A DNA stretch of 64,000 nucleotides from Xanthobacter flavus (GTDB lineage Bacteria > Pseudomonadota > Alphaproteobacteria > Rhizobiales > Xanthobacteraceae), in the NCBI RefSeq assembly GCF_017875275.1, contig NZ_JAGGML010000001.1, forward strand, positions 2,687,001-2,751,000. The letters are read 5' to 3'. The translations under genes and the position numbers were made by a program. This document shows, piece by piece, positions 55,682 through 64,000 of this stretch (the first letter of the stretch is position 1; each line of letters begins with the position of its first letter). Under the pieces are notes generated by a model. The model had not been told where the DNA came from, made no database searches, and saw nothing but the letters and a program-made list of their open reading frames with translations.

Positions 55682-56183
55682 GGGTCTCGGACCAAGTTCG
55701 GTACCTGAAAGTGTGACGAAGGATTGGCCGGTGCCGGTGTTCCCGGCGCCGGTCGCGTCCACCCCGGGCCGTTTTCAAGGCCGATCGGTGGCAGCGAACA
55801 TGCCCGGCGCGGGTCGGCCTCGGATGGCCTGCACCCTGTGGCATCCGCGCAACATCTGTCCTGATTCGTGTGCTTCCAACCCTCCGGAAGGCTGTAACAA
55901 GGGCCTCTCCGGCACCTTTAAATTCGCCGCTAACTATTTGATAGTTAATCAGAAATTGAAAATGAGGGTTCGTAACAGAGGGTAAGCAAGCGTGATTTGG
56001 CGTCACCCCCCGTGACGACTAGGGTGCACCCATCCTAAGGGACCGACTCGCCGACCGTGTTGACACTTTCTTTGTACAACCGGGGCGAAAGTTGGGACCC
56101 AAGGTGAAGGTTTGAGGGAAGGAGTGCGGCAAGCAGGTCACACCTGTTAGCCGGAAACTTCCCCGAAACGGGACGCACCAAAG
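55682..56183. other. 502-bp ftsZ-lpxC intergenic region
   Basis: No gene is seen. An AT-rich patch at 55910-55985 holds a perfect TAACTAT-TTG-ATAGTTA inverted repeat and a CtrA-like TTAA-N7-TTGA. Then come a CGTCAC/GTGACG hairpin at 56001-56017, a GGGTGCACCC palindrome at 56022-56031 and a perfect TTGACA at 56060-56065. The last has no good -10 at 16-18 bp. The lpxC promoter must lie here. Confidence 0.65.
55931..55959. promoter_or_regulatory. Inverted repeat with overlapping CtrA-like site upstream of lpxC
   Basis: TAACTAT (55931-55937) and ATAGTTA (55941-55947) are perfect inverted 7-mers around TTG. TTAA (55945-55948) and TTGA (55956-55959) are 7 bp apart, one base from the TTAA-N7-TTAA CtrA consensus. 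The site is about 225 bp before lpxC. Confidence 0.4.
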
Positions 56184-57119
56184 ATGCAGACCACTCTGGC
56201 TCGCGAGATTGCACTGAAGGGTGTCGGCGTACACGCCGGGGTCGAGGCGACCATCACCCTTAAGCCCGCGTCCGCGAACACTGGTGTCGTCTTCATCCGC
56301 TCCTTCGCCGATCAGGCGCCCCGCAAGGCCACCGTCAGCCGCCGCTCCGTACAGGCCACCGACCTCGCCACCGTGCTCGGCGATCGCTCCGGCGCTCTTG
56401 TCTCCACCGTCGAACATGTCCTCGCGGCCCTGAGCGGCCTCGGCGTGGACAATGCCACGGTCGAGATCGACGGCCCGGAAGTGCCGATTCTCGACGGCAG
56501 CGCGGGCGATTTCGTGGCCGCCATCGACGCCGCCGGCGTCGCCGAGGTGCGCGGCCGCCGCAAGTTCCTCAAGGTGCTCAAGCCCGTCCGCGTCGAGAAT
56601 GGCGCGTCCTTCGGCGAGCTTCTCCCCTACGAGGCCGGCTTCCGCCTCGAGGTGGAGATCGAGTTCGGCCACGAGATGATCGGCCGCCAGCGCTTCGCCG
56701 CCACCATGTCTCCGGCCGTGTTCCGCCGTGAGCTGGCTTCGGCCCGCACCTTCGGCTTCCTCAAGGATGTGGAGCGCCTGCGCGCCGCCGGCTACGCCCG
56801 TGGCGCTGCCCTGGAAAACACCGTCTGCCTAGACGAAGGCGGCGTGCTGAACCCCGAGGGTCTGCGCTTCTCCGACGAATTCGTCCGCCACAAGGCGCTC
56901 GACGCGGTGGGCGACCTCGCCCTCGCCGGCATGCCCCTGCTGGCCCGCTACCGCTCCTTCCGTGGCGGCCACAAGCTGAACTTCCAGGTGGTGGACGCCC
57001 TCCTCGCCGACCGCGCCAACTACGCCATCGTCGAGGCTCCGGTCCGGCCCGTCCGCGACACCGTGGGTGCCGAGATCGGCGTGTCCAGCCCGGTGCCGGT
57101 GTTCGCTCCGGAAATCTGA
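56184..57119 (+). CDS. lpxC: UDP-3-O-acyl-N-acetylglucosamine deacetylase
   Basis: 311 residues, zinc hydrolase for the committed step of lipid A synthesis. It has QTTLAREIALKGVGVHAGVEA (starts at residue 2), the zinc His 78 in VSTVEHVLAAL, NATVEIDGPEVPILDGSA, and the second zinc pair H236 and D240 in RHKALDAVGDL; the general-acid His region is FRGGHKLNFQ. An in-frame ATG with AAAG upstream is used. It closes the dcw cluster as in most proteobacteria, and a terminator follows. Confidence 0.97.
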   Translation: MQTTLAREIALKGVGVHAGVEATITLKPASANTGVVFIRSFADQAPRKATVSRRSVQATDLATVLGDRSGALVSTVEHVLAALSGLGVDNATVEIDGPEVPILDGSAGDFVAAIDAAGVAEVRGRRKFLKVLKPVRVENGASFGELLPYEAGFRLEVEIEFGHEMIGRQRFAATMSPAVFRRELASARTFGFLKDVERLRAAGYARGAALENTVCLDEGGVLNPEGLRFSDEFVRHKALDAVGDLALAGMPLLARYRSFRGGHKLNFQVVDALLADRANYAIVEAPVRPVRDTVGAEIGVSSPVPVFAPEI

Positions 57120-57593
57120 TCTGTCTGCACCTATTTGCGGCGGCGCCCCTGCGGGCGCCGTTTTGCTTTTCGGGGTCTGATTTCTTTCGAGATGACCCAG
57201 CGGTCTCAAGCGGCCGTTCGCATGCGAAGTATTAACCCCATCCCGATTTAGATGCCCGTCGGCGCCCGCGATTGCGGGAGCGGGCGTGGCGGGGTGGCCA
57301 CACCCGGGCCACGGAACCGGCCGCGGAGCGTCCGCCGCCACATTGCCGACCGAAAGCACCGATAGCGCGGAGGGGCTGTTTTCCTGCCGTCGCCATGGGT
57401 GCGGGGACCAGGGCATCCGGACCGGGCGCGGGCATCGCCGGCGGCGGCTCGGACGAGGGGGAACGAGCAGGGAGCGTGCCGAGGAATGGGGCGGAGGCGC
57501 CCGGTCGGCGGTCTGTCGGCCGCGCGGTTTTCCCCGGTGCGGTCCTTCGGGTACAAGCGACGCCGTAAGGCGCGGGACGGAAGCTGAACCGTG
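57120..57593. other. 474-bp lpxC-bamD intergenic region
   Basis: Apart from the lpxC terminator (57141-57170) and a short AT-rich spot near 57225-57250, the region is GC-rich without a gene I can support. Open frames here encode biased Gly/Ala/Arg sequence. It should contain the bamD promoter, but I could not place it. Confidence 0.55.
57141..57170 (+). terminator. Rho-independent terminator of lpxC
   Basis: CGGCGCCC (57141-57148) and GGGCGCCG (57153-57160) form a perfect 8-bp stem with a four-base loop, followed by TTTTGCTTTT. It lies 21 nt after the lpxC stop. Confidence 0.88.
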
Positions 57594-58478
57594 ATGCGAT
57601 TCTTGAATGATGTCCTGCCCACGCGCACGCTTTTCCGCAGCGGCGCGCTGGCGCTCGGTCTGCTGCGCGGCGGCGCGCTGGTGCTGGCGGTGGCCATGGG
57701 CCTGCTGGTGTCCGGCTGCGCCAGCGACAAGGACGACACCATTCCGCCCGATGAGCCGGCCGAGAAGATCTACAACGAGGGCCTGACCCTGCTGCGCCGG
57801 CAGGAGCCGGAAAAGGCCGCCCGGCGATTCGAGGATGTGGACAAGTCCCATCCCTATTCGGAGTGGGCCCGCAAGGCGCTCCTCATGACCACCTATTCCT
57901 ATTTCGAGGCCGGCAAGTACGACGAGGCCATCGGCATCGGAAAGCGCTACATCGCGCTCTACCCCGGCTCGGCGGACGCCGCCTACGCGCAATATCTCGT
58001 CGCCTCGGCGCTCTACGAGAATATTCCCGACATCACCCGCGACCAGCGCAAGACGCGTCAGGCGCTCGATGCGCTGGAAGACGTGGTGCGCAAGTATCCC
58101 AACACGGAATACGCCGCCACCGCCAAGAAGAAGATCGAGGTCGCCCGCGACCAGCTCGCCGGCAAGGAGATGGCCATTGGCCGCTACTATCTGGAGCAGC
58201 GCAATTACACGGGGGCCATCAACCGTTTCAAGGTGGTCGTGACGCAATACCAGACCACGCGCCAGGTTGAGGAAGCCCTCTACCGCCTCACCGAGTGCTA
58301 CATGGCCATGGGTATTATCGGTGAAGCGCAGACCGCCGCCGCCGTGCTTGGCTATAACTTCCCCGACAGTACGTGGTATAAGGACGCCTACAGGCTGGTT
58401 CAGTCCGGAGGGGGCGAGCCGCAGGAAAACAAGGCGTCCTGGATCAGCCAGGCGTTCAAGAAGATGGGGCTCGGCTGA
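57594..58478 (+). CDS. bamD: Outer membrane assembly lipoprotein BamD
   Basis: 294 residues, essential lipoprotein of the BAM complex. A long N terminus leads to the signal segment and lipobox LLVSGCAS with the acylated Cys at about 42. Five TPR-like repeats follow (YNEGLTLLRRQEPEKAARRFEDVDKSHPYSEWARKALLMT from about 58 is repeat 1), matching the YfiO/ComL family. The ATG at 57594 is preferred over the GTG three bases upstream. recN follows after 6 bp, a conserved neighbour in this group. Confidence 0.95.
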   Translation: MRFLNDVLPTRTLFRSGALALGLLRGGALVLAVAMGLLVSGCASDKDDTIPPDEPAEKIYNEGLTLLRRQEPEKAARRFEDVDKSHPYSEWARKALLMTTYSYFEAGKYDEAIGIGKRYIALYPGSADAAYAQYLVASALYENIPDITRDQRKTRQALDALEDVVRKYPNTEYAATAKKKIEVARDQLAGKEMAIGRYYLEQRNYTGAINRFKVVVTQYQTTRQVEEALYRLTECYMAMGIIGEAQTAAAVLGYNFPDSTWYKDAYRLVQSGGGEPQENKASWISQAFKKMGLG

Positions 58479-58484
58479 CGATCC

Positions 58485-60167
58485 ATGCTGGCGACGCTCT
58501 CGATCCGGGACATCGTCCTCATCGAGAAGCTCGATCTCACCTTGTCCGAGGGCCTCACGGTCCTGACAGGTGAGACGGGTGCCGGCAAATCGATACTGCT
58601 CGATGCCGTGTCCCTCGCCCTCGGCGGGCGGGGGGATGGCGCGCTGGTGCGCCACGGCCAGCCCAAGGGGCAGGTGACCCTCACCTTCGATCTCGCACCC
58701 GACCATCCCGCCCACGCCATCCTCTCCGCCGCCGAACTGCCCGACGAAGACCAATTGGTGATTCGCCGCATCCAGATGGCGGACGGGCGCACCCGCGCCA
58801 GCGTCAACGAGGAGGCGGTGAGCGTGCAGACGCTGCGCCTCATCGGCGCCAGCCTCATCGAACTGCACGGCCAGCACGCCGACCGCGCCATGGTGGATGC
58901 CGCGAGCCACCGCCTCCTGCTCGACGCCTTCGGCGCCCTCGCCCCGCAGGTCGCGGCCGTGGGCGAGCTATGGCGGGCGTGGCGGACCGCGCTCACCGAG
59001 GCGAAGGACGAGCGGGAACGGCTGGAGATCGCCGCCCGCGAGGCCGATTTCATCCGCCACGCGGTGGAGGAACTTGGCGCGCTCGGTCCCGAGCCGGGCG
59101 AGGAACTCGCGCTGTCCGAGCGGCGCACCGCCATGATGCGCTCCGAGAAGATCGCCGGCGATCTCGACGAGGCGCTGGATGCGATCTCCGGCGGCGGCTC
59201 GCCCGTGCCGTCGCTGGCCGCCGCCGTGCGCCGGCTGGAGCGCCGGGCCGGCGACGCGCAGGCGCTGGTGCGCCCGGCCGTCGAGGCCATCGACCTCGCG
59301 CTCGATGCACTGGAGACCGCGCGCCAGCATCTGGAAGCCGCCCGCGCCGATGCCGATTTCGACCCGCGCGAGCTGGAGCGGATCGAGGAGCGGCTGTTCG
59401 CGCTCCGCGCCGCCGCCCGCAAGTATCACGTCAGCGCCGACGATCTGCCGGCCCTGGCTGCCCGCTACCAGTCCGATCTGGAGCGCCTCGACCGCAGCGC
59501 CGCGACGCTGGCGCGGCTGGAAGCGAGCGTGGCCGAGGCGGAGGGTGCCTATCGCGCCGCCGCCGAGGCCTTGTCCCGCGCCCGGCACAGCGCCGCCGCC
59601 GTGCTCGACAAGGCGGTGGCCGCCGAGCTGCCGCCGCTGAAGCTGGAGCGGGCGAGCTTCATCACCCGCGTCACCAGCGATGCCGCTGCGGCAGGACCGG
59701 CCGGGCAGGACCAGGTGGAATTCTGGGTGCGCACCAATCCCGGTACCCGTCCGGGCGCGCTGATGAAGGTGGCCTCCGGCGGCGAACTGGCGCGTTTCCT
59801 TCTGGCGCTCAAGGTCGTGCTCGCGGATCGCGGCTCGGCACCCACCCTGATCTTCGACGAGATCGACACCGGCGTGGGCGGCGCGGTGGCCGACGCCATC
59901 GGCCAGCGGCTCGGCCGCCTCGCCGAGCGGGTGCAGGTGCTGTGCGTCACCCACGCGCCGCAGGTCGCCGCCCGCGCGCGCAACCACCTCCTCATCGCCA
60001 AGGCGAGCGTTGAGGATGTGGTGGATCCCGATGCGCCCGTCACCACCCGCGTCAACGCGCTTACCGCCAGCACCCGGCGCGAGGAGATCGCCCGCATGCT
60101 CGCCGGGGCAACCGTGACCCAGGAAGCCCGCGCCGCCGCCGACCGCCTGCTGAAGGCGGCGCGCTGA
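58485..60167 (+). CDS. recN: DNA repair protein RecN
   Basis: 560 residues, SMC-like ATPase for double-strand-break repair. Walker A GETGAGKSILLDAVSLALGGR near residue 29, a coiled-coil middle (about 150-360) rich in Arg, Ala and Glu, then the signature VASGGELARFLLALKVVLA and Walker B PTLIFDEIDTGVGGAVADAIG, with the His-loop VLCVTHAPQVAA. The start is 6 bp from the bamD stop, so the pair is one transcript. ligA, often next in relatives, is absent; arfB converges instead. Confidence 0.96.
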   Translation: MLATLSIRDIVLIEKLDLTLSEGLTVLTGETGAGKSILLDAVSLALGGRGDGALVRHGQPKGQVTLTFDLAPDHPAHAILSAAELPDEDQLVIRRIQMADGRTRASVNEEAVSVQTLRLIGASLIELHGQHADRAMVDAASHRLLLDAFGALAPQVAAVGELWRAWRTALTEAKDERERLEIAAREADFIRHAVEELGALGPEPGEELALSERRTAMMRSEKIAGDLDEALDAISGGGSPVPSLAAAVRRLERRAGDAQALVRPAVEAIDLALDALETARQHLEAARADADFDPRELERIEERLFALRAAARKYHVSADDLPALAARYQSDLERLDRSAATLARLEASVAEAEGAYRAAAEALSRARHSAAAVLDKAVAAELPPLKLERASFITRVTSDAAAAGPAGQDQVEFWVRTNPGTRPGALMKVASGGELARFLLALKVVLADRGSAPTLIFDEIDTGVGGAVADAIGQRLGRLAERVQVLCVTHAPQVAARARNHLLIAKASVEDVVDPDAPVTTRVNALTASTRREEIARMLAGATVTQEARAAADRLLKAAR

Positions 60168-60184
60168 CGGGCTGCTAGATCCTC

Positions 60185-60607
60185 TCAGTCCGCGTCGGGC
60201 TTCGATTGCCGCATGGATTTCACCTGACCACGCCGGTCCTTGGCTGCGAGGCGCCGTTCCTTGGAGGCGAGGGTGGGCCGTGTCGGCCGCCGCACGGGCA
60301 TCACCACCGTGGCGGCGCGGATCAGCTCCACGAGGCGCTCGATGGCGTCCTCGCGGTTGCGCTCCTGGGTGCGGAAGCGCTGGGCCTGGATGACGATGAC
60401 TCCATCCTGCGTCATGCGCCGGCCGGCGAGACGGGCAAGGCGCATCTTCACGCCCTCGGGCAGATTGGGCGAGCGCGCCGCATCGAAGCGCAGCTGAACC
60501 GCGCTCGATACCTTGTTGACATTCTGCCCGCCGGGCCCGGACGCGCGCACGAATACGAGTTCGATCTCGTCCTCGGCGATGGCGATGCGGGGCGTGATCT
60601 CGATCAT
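60185..60607 (-). CDS. arfB: Alternative ribosome-rescue factor ArfB (YaeJ)
   Basis: 140 residues. The catalytic GGQ motif sits at 26-28 in VRASGPGGQNVNKVSSAVQLRF, which hydrolyses peptidyl-tRNA on stalled ribosomes. The C terminus is a basic tail (RRPTRPTLASKERRLAAKDRR then KSMRQSK) that enters the empty mRNA channel. The length matches the family. It is convergent with recN, with 17 bp between the stops, and transcribed alone. Confidence 0.94.
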   Translation of the reverse strand: MIEITPRIAIAEDEIELVFVRASGPGGQNVNKVSSAVQLRFDAARSPNLPEGVKMRLARLAGRRMTQDGVIVIQAQRFRTQERNREDAIERLVELIRAATVVMPVRRPTRPTLASKERRLAAKDRRGQVKSMRQSKPDAD

Positions 60608-60662
60608 GGCGCCCTCTCCTGAGGGCGCCGCTTATGCACCGCCCGGCGCGGCCTGCCAACGC

Positions 60663-61781
60663 TCAGATGGCGTGACGGTTCGCGGTGGGGCCGAAATGCT
60701 CCACATAGCGCGGGCTGATGACGGACACGGGCAGGATGATGAGCACGTCGGTGGTGCCGAACTGATGATCGACCACCGCGCCGTCGCCGACGAAGCCGCC
60801 CAGCCGGAGATAGCCCTTGATGAGCGGTGGCAGGGCCTGCAGCGCCTTCTTCATGTCGATGTCGGCCTTGGCCATGCGGTCCATGGAGACATGCCGTCCC
60901 TCCACCGCCCGCGCGCGCCATTCCTCCGGCGCCAGGGCGTTGTGGTGGAGGAAGGAGAGCGGCAACGCGAGCTCCGTCGGGTCAGTACCTTCGAGGCTCG
61001 CGCAGCCGAACATGGCGTCGATCTTGTTGCGCAGGATGTAGGTCCACACCCCGTGCCACAGCAGCTCCACCGTGCGCTTGTTGCGATAGGGCTTGAGCAC
61101 GCAGGAGCGGCCCAGCTCCAGGAAGCGCAGGGTCGGGTGGGAGCCGATGACCCCGCCCACGTCGAACTCGCCCTGGGTGTAGAAGCCGCCGTGGCGGTTC
61201 GCCACCTCCTGCCGCAGCAGCCGGTAGGTGCCCACCACCTTGGGCTTGCGCCGGCCGAGCACGATCTTTCCAGCGTCGTGGTCCAGCACCAGGATGTGGT
61301 CGCAGATGGTGTCGAAGCTGTCCATGTCGCGCCGGGCGAGGCGCGCCGGGGCGTCGGGAGTCGCCGACATCTCCTCGTAGAAGACCTTGTAGCGCAGGCG
61401 CTGGGCGCGGCGGACGTCGCGCGCGGTGCGGGCGAGCCGCACCTCCAGCGCGCCGAGGCGGCCGAGGACGATGCTCTCGGGCTTGGTCGGCACCGCATCG
61501 CGGTGGCGCAGCCCGGAATAGGCGCGCAGGTCGGTCACCAGCTTTTGCGGGGCCGGAAGGGCCGAGCGGCCGGCGGGCGTCGCCTGCTGGGCGCGCAGGA
61601 AGGGGAAGGCGCCGGGCTCGGTGCCGAATGGGGTCACGGCCCCCTCGCGGCCGAAGTCCTTCTTCAGGTCCTTGGCGAAATCGCGGGCAAAATCCCGTGC
61701 GGCGTCGCGGGCGACATCGAAACCGCGGCCGAACAGGGCCGGCAGGTTGAAGCCGGGATCCGGTTGTCCCATCCGTTTCAT
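60663..61781 (-). CDS. olsB: OlsB-like ornithine-acyl[acyl carrier protein] N-acyltransferase with N-terminal extension
   Basis: 372 residues. The GNAT core starts near 103 (VLGRLGALEVRLARTARDVR) and has RYKVFYEEMSATPDAPAR, DTICDHILVLDH, VVGTYRLLRQEVA, FLELGRSCVLKPYRNKRTVELLW, FGCASLEGTDPTE and IKGYLRLGGFVGDGAVVDHQFGTTDVLI (starting near 328). OlsB makes lyso-ornithine lipid from ornithine and 3-hydroxyacyl-ACP. The usual length is about 290; the extra N terminus holds four-residue RDFA-type repeats (about 22-45). The start at 61781 has a GGGGG site at 8 nt. olsA is not nearby. Confidence 0.85.
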   Translation of the reverse strand: MKRMGQPDPGFNLPALFGRGFDVARDAARDFARDFAKDLKKDFGREGAVTPFGTEPGAFPFLRAQQATPAGRSALPAPQKLVTDLRAYSGLRHRDAVPTKPESIVLGRLGALEVRLARTARDVRRAQRLRYKVFYEEMSATPDAPARLARRDMDSFDTICDHILVLDHDAGKIVLGRRKPKVVGTYRLLRQEVANRHGGFYTQGEFDVGGVIGSHPTLRFLELGRSCVLKPYRNKRTVELLWHGVWTYILRNKIDAMFGCASLEGTDPTELALPLSFLHHNALAPEEWRARAVEGRHVSMDRMAKADIDMKKALQALPPLIKGYLRLGGFVGDGAVVDHQFGTTDVLIILPVSVISPRYVEHFGPTANRHAI

Positions 61782-62105
61782 CGCAACGACCCCCACTCCG
61801 GGCCGCCGCCGCTGGCAGGCGTGCCGCAACCAACGCTTGGTATCGCCCTGCCGCCCGAGCGCAGTCCGGGGCAGCTACCCGGCCGACGCGCCGCACGGGC
61901 TGCGAGGAGCGACCTGGAAGATGCCCCGCTTAAGGCGGGTGCCCAGGACTTGAACGCCAGCATCACCATAGTTTTCCGACGCCACTGTGACAATGGGTGG
62001 ACCGCTCACGCCAAAGCCTCGCGGACGCGCCTTGCCGCTACGGCGCCTCGGATGGTAGCGGCAGGTTTCCGGCGCGTCAGCGCCCGTGATTCGTTGGGGG
62101 ACCAG
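61782..62105. other. 324-bp divergent region between olsB and the exported-protein gene
   Basis: No gene is seen. A perfect inverted repeat GCCGCTAC/GTAGCGGC (62034-62041 and 62055-62062) lies 44 bp before the exported-protein start, and a CCCGC-TTAA-GGCGGG-like hairpin lies near 61925-61940. Promoters for both flanking genes must be here but are not obvious. Confidence 0.5.
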
Positions 62106-62714
62106 ATGATTTCGAACCGCACGCATCTTTCGGCCGTGCTCCTCGCCGGGCTCGTCCTTTTCGCGCCGGCCGGCCTCAAGGCGCAGCAGCGCCCGGCGCC
62201 GGTCGAGGTGACGCAGGTCTTCGTTCAGGGCATCGGGCAGGTGAACGTGCTCGCCTACAAGGCCAAGTTCGTCTCGGCGGACCCCGCCACCCGCCGCGTG
62301 GTGCTGGAGGATCCCGCCGGCCGCCGCTGGGCGGTGATCGCGCCCCCGCTGCTCGGCGACCTTTCGCTCTACCGGGTCGGCGAGAACCTGCTCATCCGCG
62401 TGGCGCCGGGCGTCGTCACCGCCCTCGGCAAGGCGCACCAGGGCCGGCCGGGCGAAGTGATGGCGGAGGTTGCCATCAACGACGGCCTGCCGGGCTGGCC
62501 GGAGGGCTTCGGCATCCGCGAGGTGAAGCTGACCTCCATCTTCGTGGGCCTCGACCCGGCGGCCGGCACCGTGACCTTCGAGGGGCCGGACGGCAACGTC
62601 CGCGTGGTCCGCGCCGCCAACGACAAGGTGCTGGCGGACGTGCAGAACGTGCGGCCGGGCGATCTCGCGCAGATCACTTATATCGAGGGCCTTGCCGTCA
62701 ACGCCATGCGCTGA
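62106..62714 (+). CDS. Exported protein of unknown function
   Basis: 202 residues. A Sec signal peptide (SAVLLAGLVLFAPAGLKA, cleaved before QQRPAP) leads to a mature part of about 175 residues predicted as beta-rich. It has repeated strand-turn elements such as YKAKFVSADPATRRVVLEDPAG and VGLDPAAGTVTFEGPDG. These two segments resemble each other (x-F/I-V-x-x-DPA-x-R/G-x-V-x-E-x-P-x-G), suggesting an internal duplication of an OB- or barrel-like unit. I do not recognise a family. A GGGGGA site sits 5 nt before the ATG. Confidence 0.75.
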   Translation: MISNRTHLSAVLLAGLVLFAPAGLKAQQRPAPVEVTQVFVQGIGQVNVLAYKAKFVSADPATRRVVLEDPAGRRWAVIAPPLLGDLSLYRVGENLLIRVAPGVVTALGKAHQGRPGEVMAEVAINDGLPGWPEGFGIREVKLTSIFVGLDPAAGTVTFEGPDGNVRVVRAANDKVLADVQNVRPGDLAQITYIEGLAVNAMR

Positions 62715-62818
62715 GGCGGAGGACCCTCAGAGCGATCTCCCGGCATCGGATGGTGCCGGGAGATCGCACTCCGCGGTGCGGACTGCGCAAGGCGCTGGCC
62801 AACGGCCCCGCCCCGGAT

Positions 62819-64000
62819 CTATGCCGCAGCCCGCGGCCGCTCGGCCGCGGCGCGATAGGCGAGAGCTTCCGCCAGATGGCGGCGGCCCACCCCGTCCGCG
62901 CCGTCGAGATCGGCGAGCGTGCGCGCCACCTTCAGCACGCGGTGGTAGCCGCGGGCGCTCAGCCGCATGGCGTCGGCGGCATCGCGCAGCAGGATCGCGC
63001 CGGCCGAATCGGGCGTCGCCACAGCTTCCAGCAGCGGGCCGGAGGCCTCGGCATTGGTGCGCACATCCGGCCGGCCAAGGGCGGCATAGCGCTCCAGCTG
63101 GATCTCCCGCGCCATGGCGACCCGCGCCGCCACCTCCCGCGAGCCTTCGGCCGGCGCCGGCAGCACAAGATCGGAGGCTGAGACCGACGGCACCTCCAAA
63201 TGGATGTCGATGCGGTCGAGGAACGGCCCGGAGAGCCGCGCCTGATATTCGTCGGCGCAGCGCGGTCCGCGCTTGCAGGTGAAACCGGGCTCCCCCGCGC
63301 GCCCGCAGCGGCACGGGTTCATGGCGGCGATGAGCTGGAAGCGCGCCGGATAGGTAACGCGATGGTTGGCGCGGGCGATGAGCACCTCGCCCGTCTCCAG
63401 CGGCTGACGCAGCGAATCGAGCACCTGCGGCGTGAATTCCGGCAGTTCGTCGAGGAAGAGGACACCATTGTGGGCGAGCGAGACCTCGCCCGGCTTGGCC
63501 TTGGCGCCACCGCCGACCATTGCCGCCATGCTGGCCGAATGGTGCGGCGCGCGGAACGGCCGGCGGTCCATCAGCGCTCCATCTTCGATGGTGCCGGCCA
63601 CCGAGGCGATCATGGACACGTCCAGCATCTCGGCCGGCGACAGGGGCGGGAGGATGGAGGGCAGGCGCTGGGCGAGCATGGACTTGCCCGCGCCCGGCGG
63701 GCCAACGAACAGGAGGTTGTGGCCTCCCGCCGCGGCCACCTCCAGCGCCCGCTTGGCAGTCTCCTGGCCCTTCACGTCGCGAAGGTCGAGCATGGTGTCT
63801 CCGGGCGGCTTCATCCGCGGCTCGGGCCGGCTCATCACCTGGCGGCCGGTCATGTGGTTGGCGAGCTGGATCAGCGACTGCGGGGCGAGAATCTCCATGT
63901 CGGGGCTGGCCCAGGCGGCCTCCGCGCCGCACGGCGCGGGGCAGATGAGGCCGTGCCCGCGCGCATTGGCGCCGATCGCCGCCGGCAGCACGCCGGCTAC
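62819..64000 (-). CDS. comM: ComM/YifB-type Mg-chelatase-like AAA ATPase, 3' part
   Basis: The frame is still open at the end of the window, so the N terminus (Lon-protease-like domain) is missing; about 393 of about 510 residues are seen. DLRDVKGQETAKRALEVAAAGGHNLLFVGPPGAGKSML holds the Walker A site (starting 22 residues after the visible MSRPEP). Then come HHSASMAAMVGGG, VLFLDELPEF (Walker B), a zinc-like Cys cluster CRCGRAGEPGFTCKRGPRC, and LSGPFLDRIDIHLEVP. ComM promotes branch migration during natural transformation. It runs toward the exported-protein gene. Confidence 0.95.
   Translation of the reverse strand, partial: VAGVLPAAIGANARGHGLICPAPCGAEAAWASPDMEILAPQSLIQLANHMTGRQVMSRPEPRMKPPGDTMLDLRDVKGQETAKRALEVAAAGGHNLLFVGPPGAGKSMLAQRLPSILPPLSPAEMLDVSMIASVAGTIEDGALMDRRPFRAPHHSASMAAMVGGGAKAKPGEVSLAHNGVLFLDELPEFTPQVLDSLRQPLETGEVLIARANHRVTYPARFQLIAAMNPCRCGRAGEPGFTCKRGPRCADEYQARLSGPFLDRIDIHLEVPSVSASDLVLPAPAEGSREVAARVAMAREIQLERYAALGRPDVRTNAEASGPLLEAVATPDSAGAILLRDAADAMRLSARGYHRVLKVARTLADLDGADGVGRRHLAEALAYRAAAERPRAAA

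Noticed and set aside
56060-56090. TTGACA as the lpxC promoter
   Set aside because: At 16-18 bp downstream only GGGCGA-like sequence is found. The perfect -35 alone is not enough to call a promoter.

Overview
The window is chromosomal DNA of a high-GC alphaproteobacterium, most likely a member of the Hyphomicrobiales and plausibly Xanthobacteraceae (Xanthobacter/Azorhizobium-like). This rests on the dense GC-rich coding, the RegB/RegA redox two-component pair, MmcB, a methylsuccinyl-CoA dehydrogenase of the ethylmalonyl-CoA pathway, an intracellular PHA depolymerase, an OlsB-type ornithine acyltransferase, and the order and content of the cell-division cluster. The genus is inference. I see no phage, integron, CRISPR, insertion sequence, rRNA or tRNA gene.

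Layout. 1-8.4 kb: a partial DUF924 gene, a BaiN-like flavoprotein, dnaX-ybaB, then on the minus strand pnp, rpsO and a GlcG/HbpS-like gene, and a UspA protein. 8.4-17.2 kb: the transcription/translation operon rimP-nusA-ylxR-infB-rbfA-truB, tightly packed with stop/start overlaps and preceded by a promoter and a terminator-like leader hairpin. Its classical tail, rpsO-pnp, lies upstream and points the other way. 17.2-30 kb: metabolic and envelope genes (orphan ABC substrate-binding protein, RutE-like nitroreductase, aminotransferase, AbrB-family and DoxX membrane proteins, M48-type peptidase, phaZ), the regBA pair, mmcB with a BrkB-family membrane gene, and an FUSC-type transporter. 30-41.6 kb: mcd, a divergent NmrA-like/HxlR pair, an XRE-DUF2975 pair, a lipoprotein, a ProX-type deacylase, two small secreted proteins, a winged-helix protein, ppc and otnK.

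41.7-48.5 kb: a MexEF/BepDE-type RND efflux locus (permease, adaptor, a hydrolase-fold protein whose catalytic positions look degenerate) with a divergent LysR regulator. Related palindromic repeats flank the permease gene, one of them between adaptor and permease. 48.7-57.1 kb: a sulfite-oxidase-like molybdoenzyme, then the distal dcw cluster murB-ddl-ftsQ-ftsA-ftsZ and, after a 0.5-kb gap, lpxC. 57.6-64 kb: bamD-recN, arfB, an olsB-like gene with an unusual amphipathic N-terminal repeat, an exported protein and the 3' part of comM/yifB.

The window is mostly core genome. The features worth a second look are small and regulatory or structural: clean operator-like palindromes at the HxlR and mcd promoters, the rimP leader hairpin, several short tandem duplications at gene ends, dispersed palindromic repeats around the efflux operon, the degenerate hydrolase, and the repeat helix on the OlsB-like protein. 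I did not find evidence for a wholly new multi-gene system.
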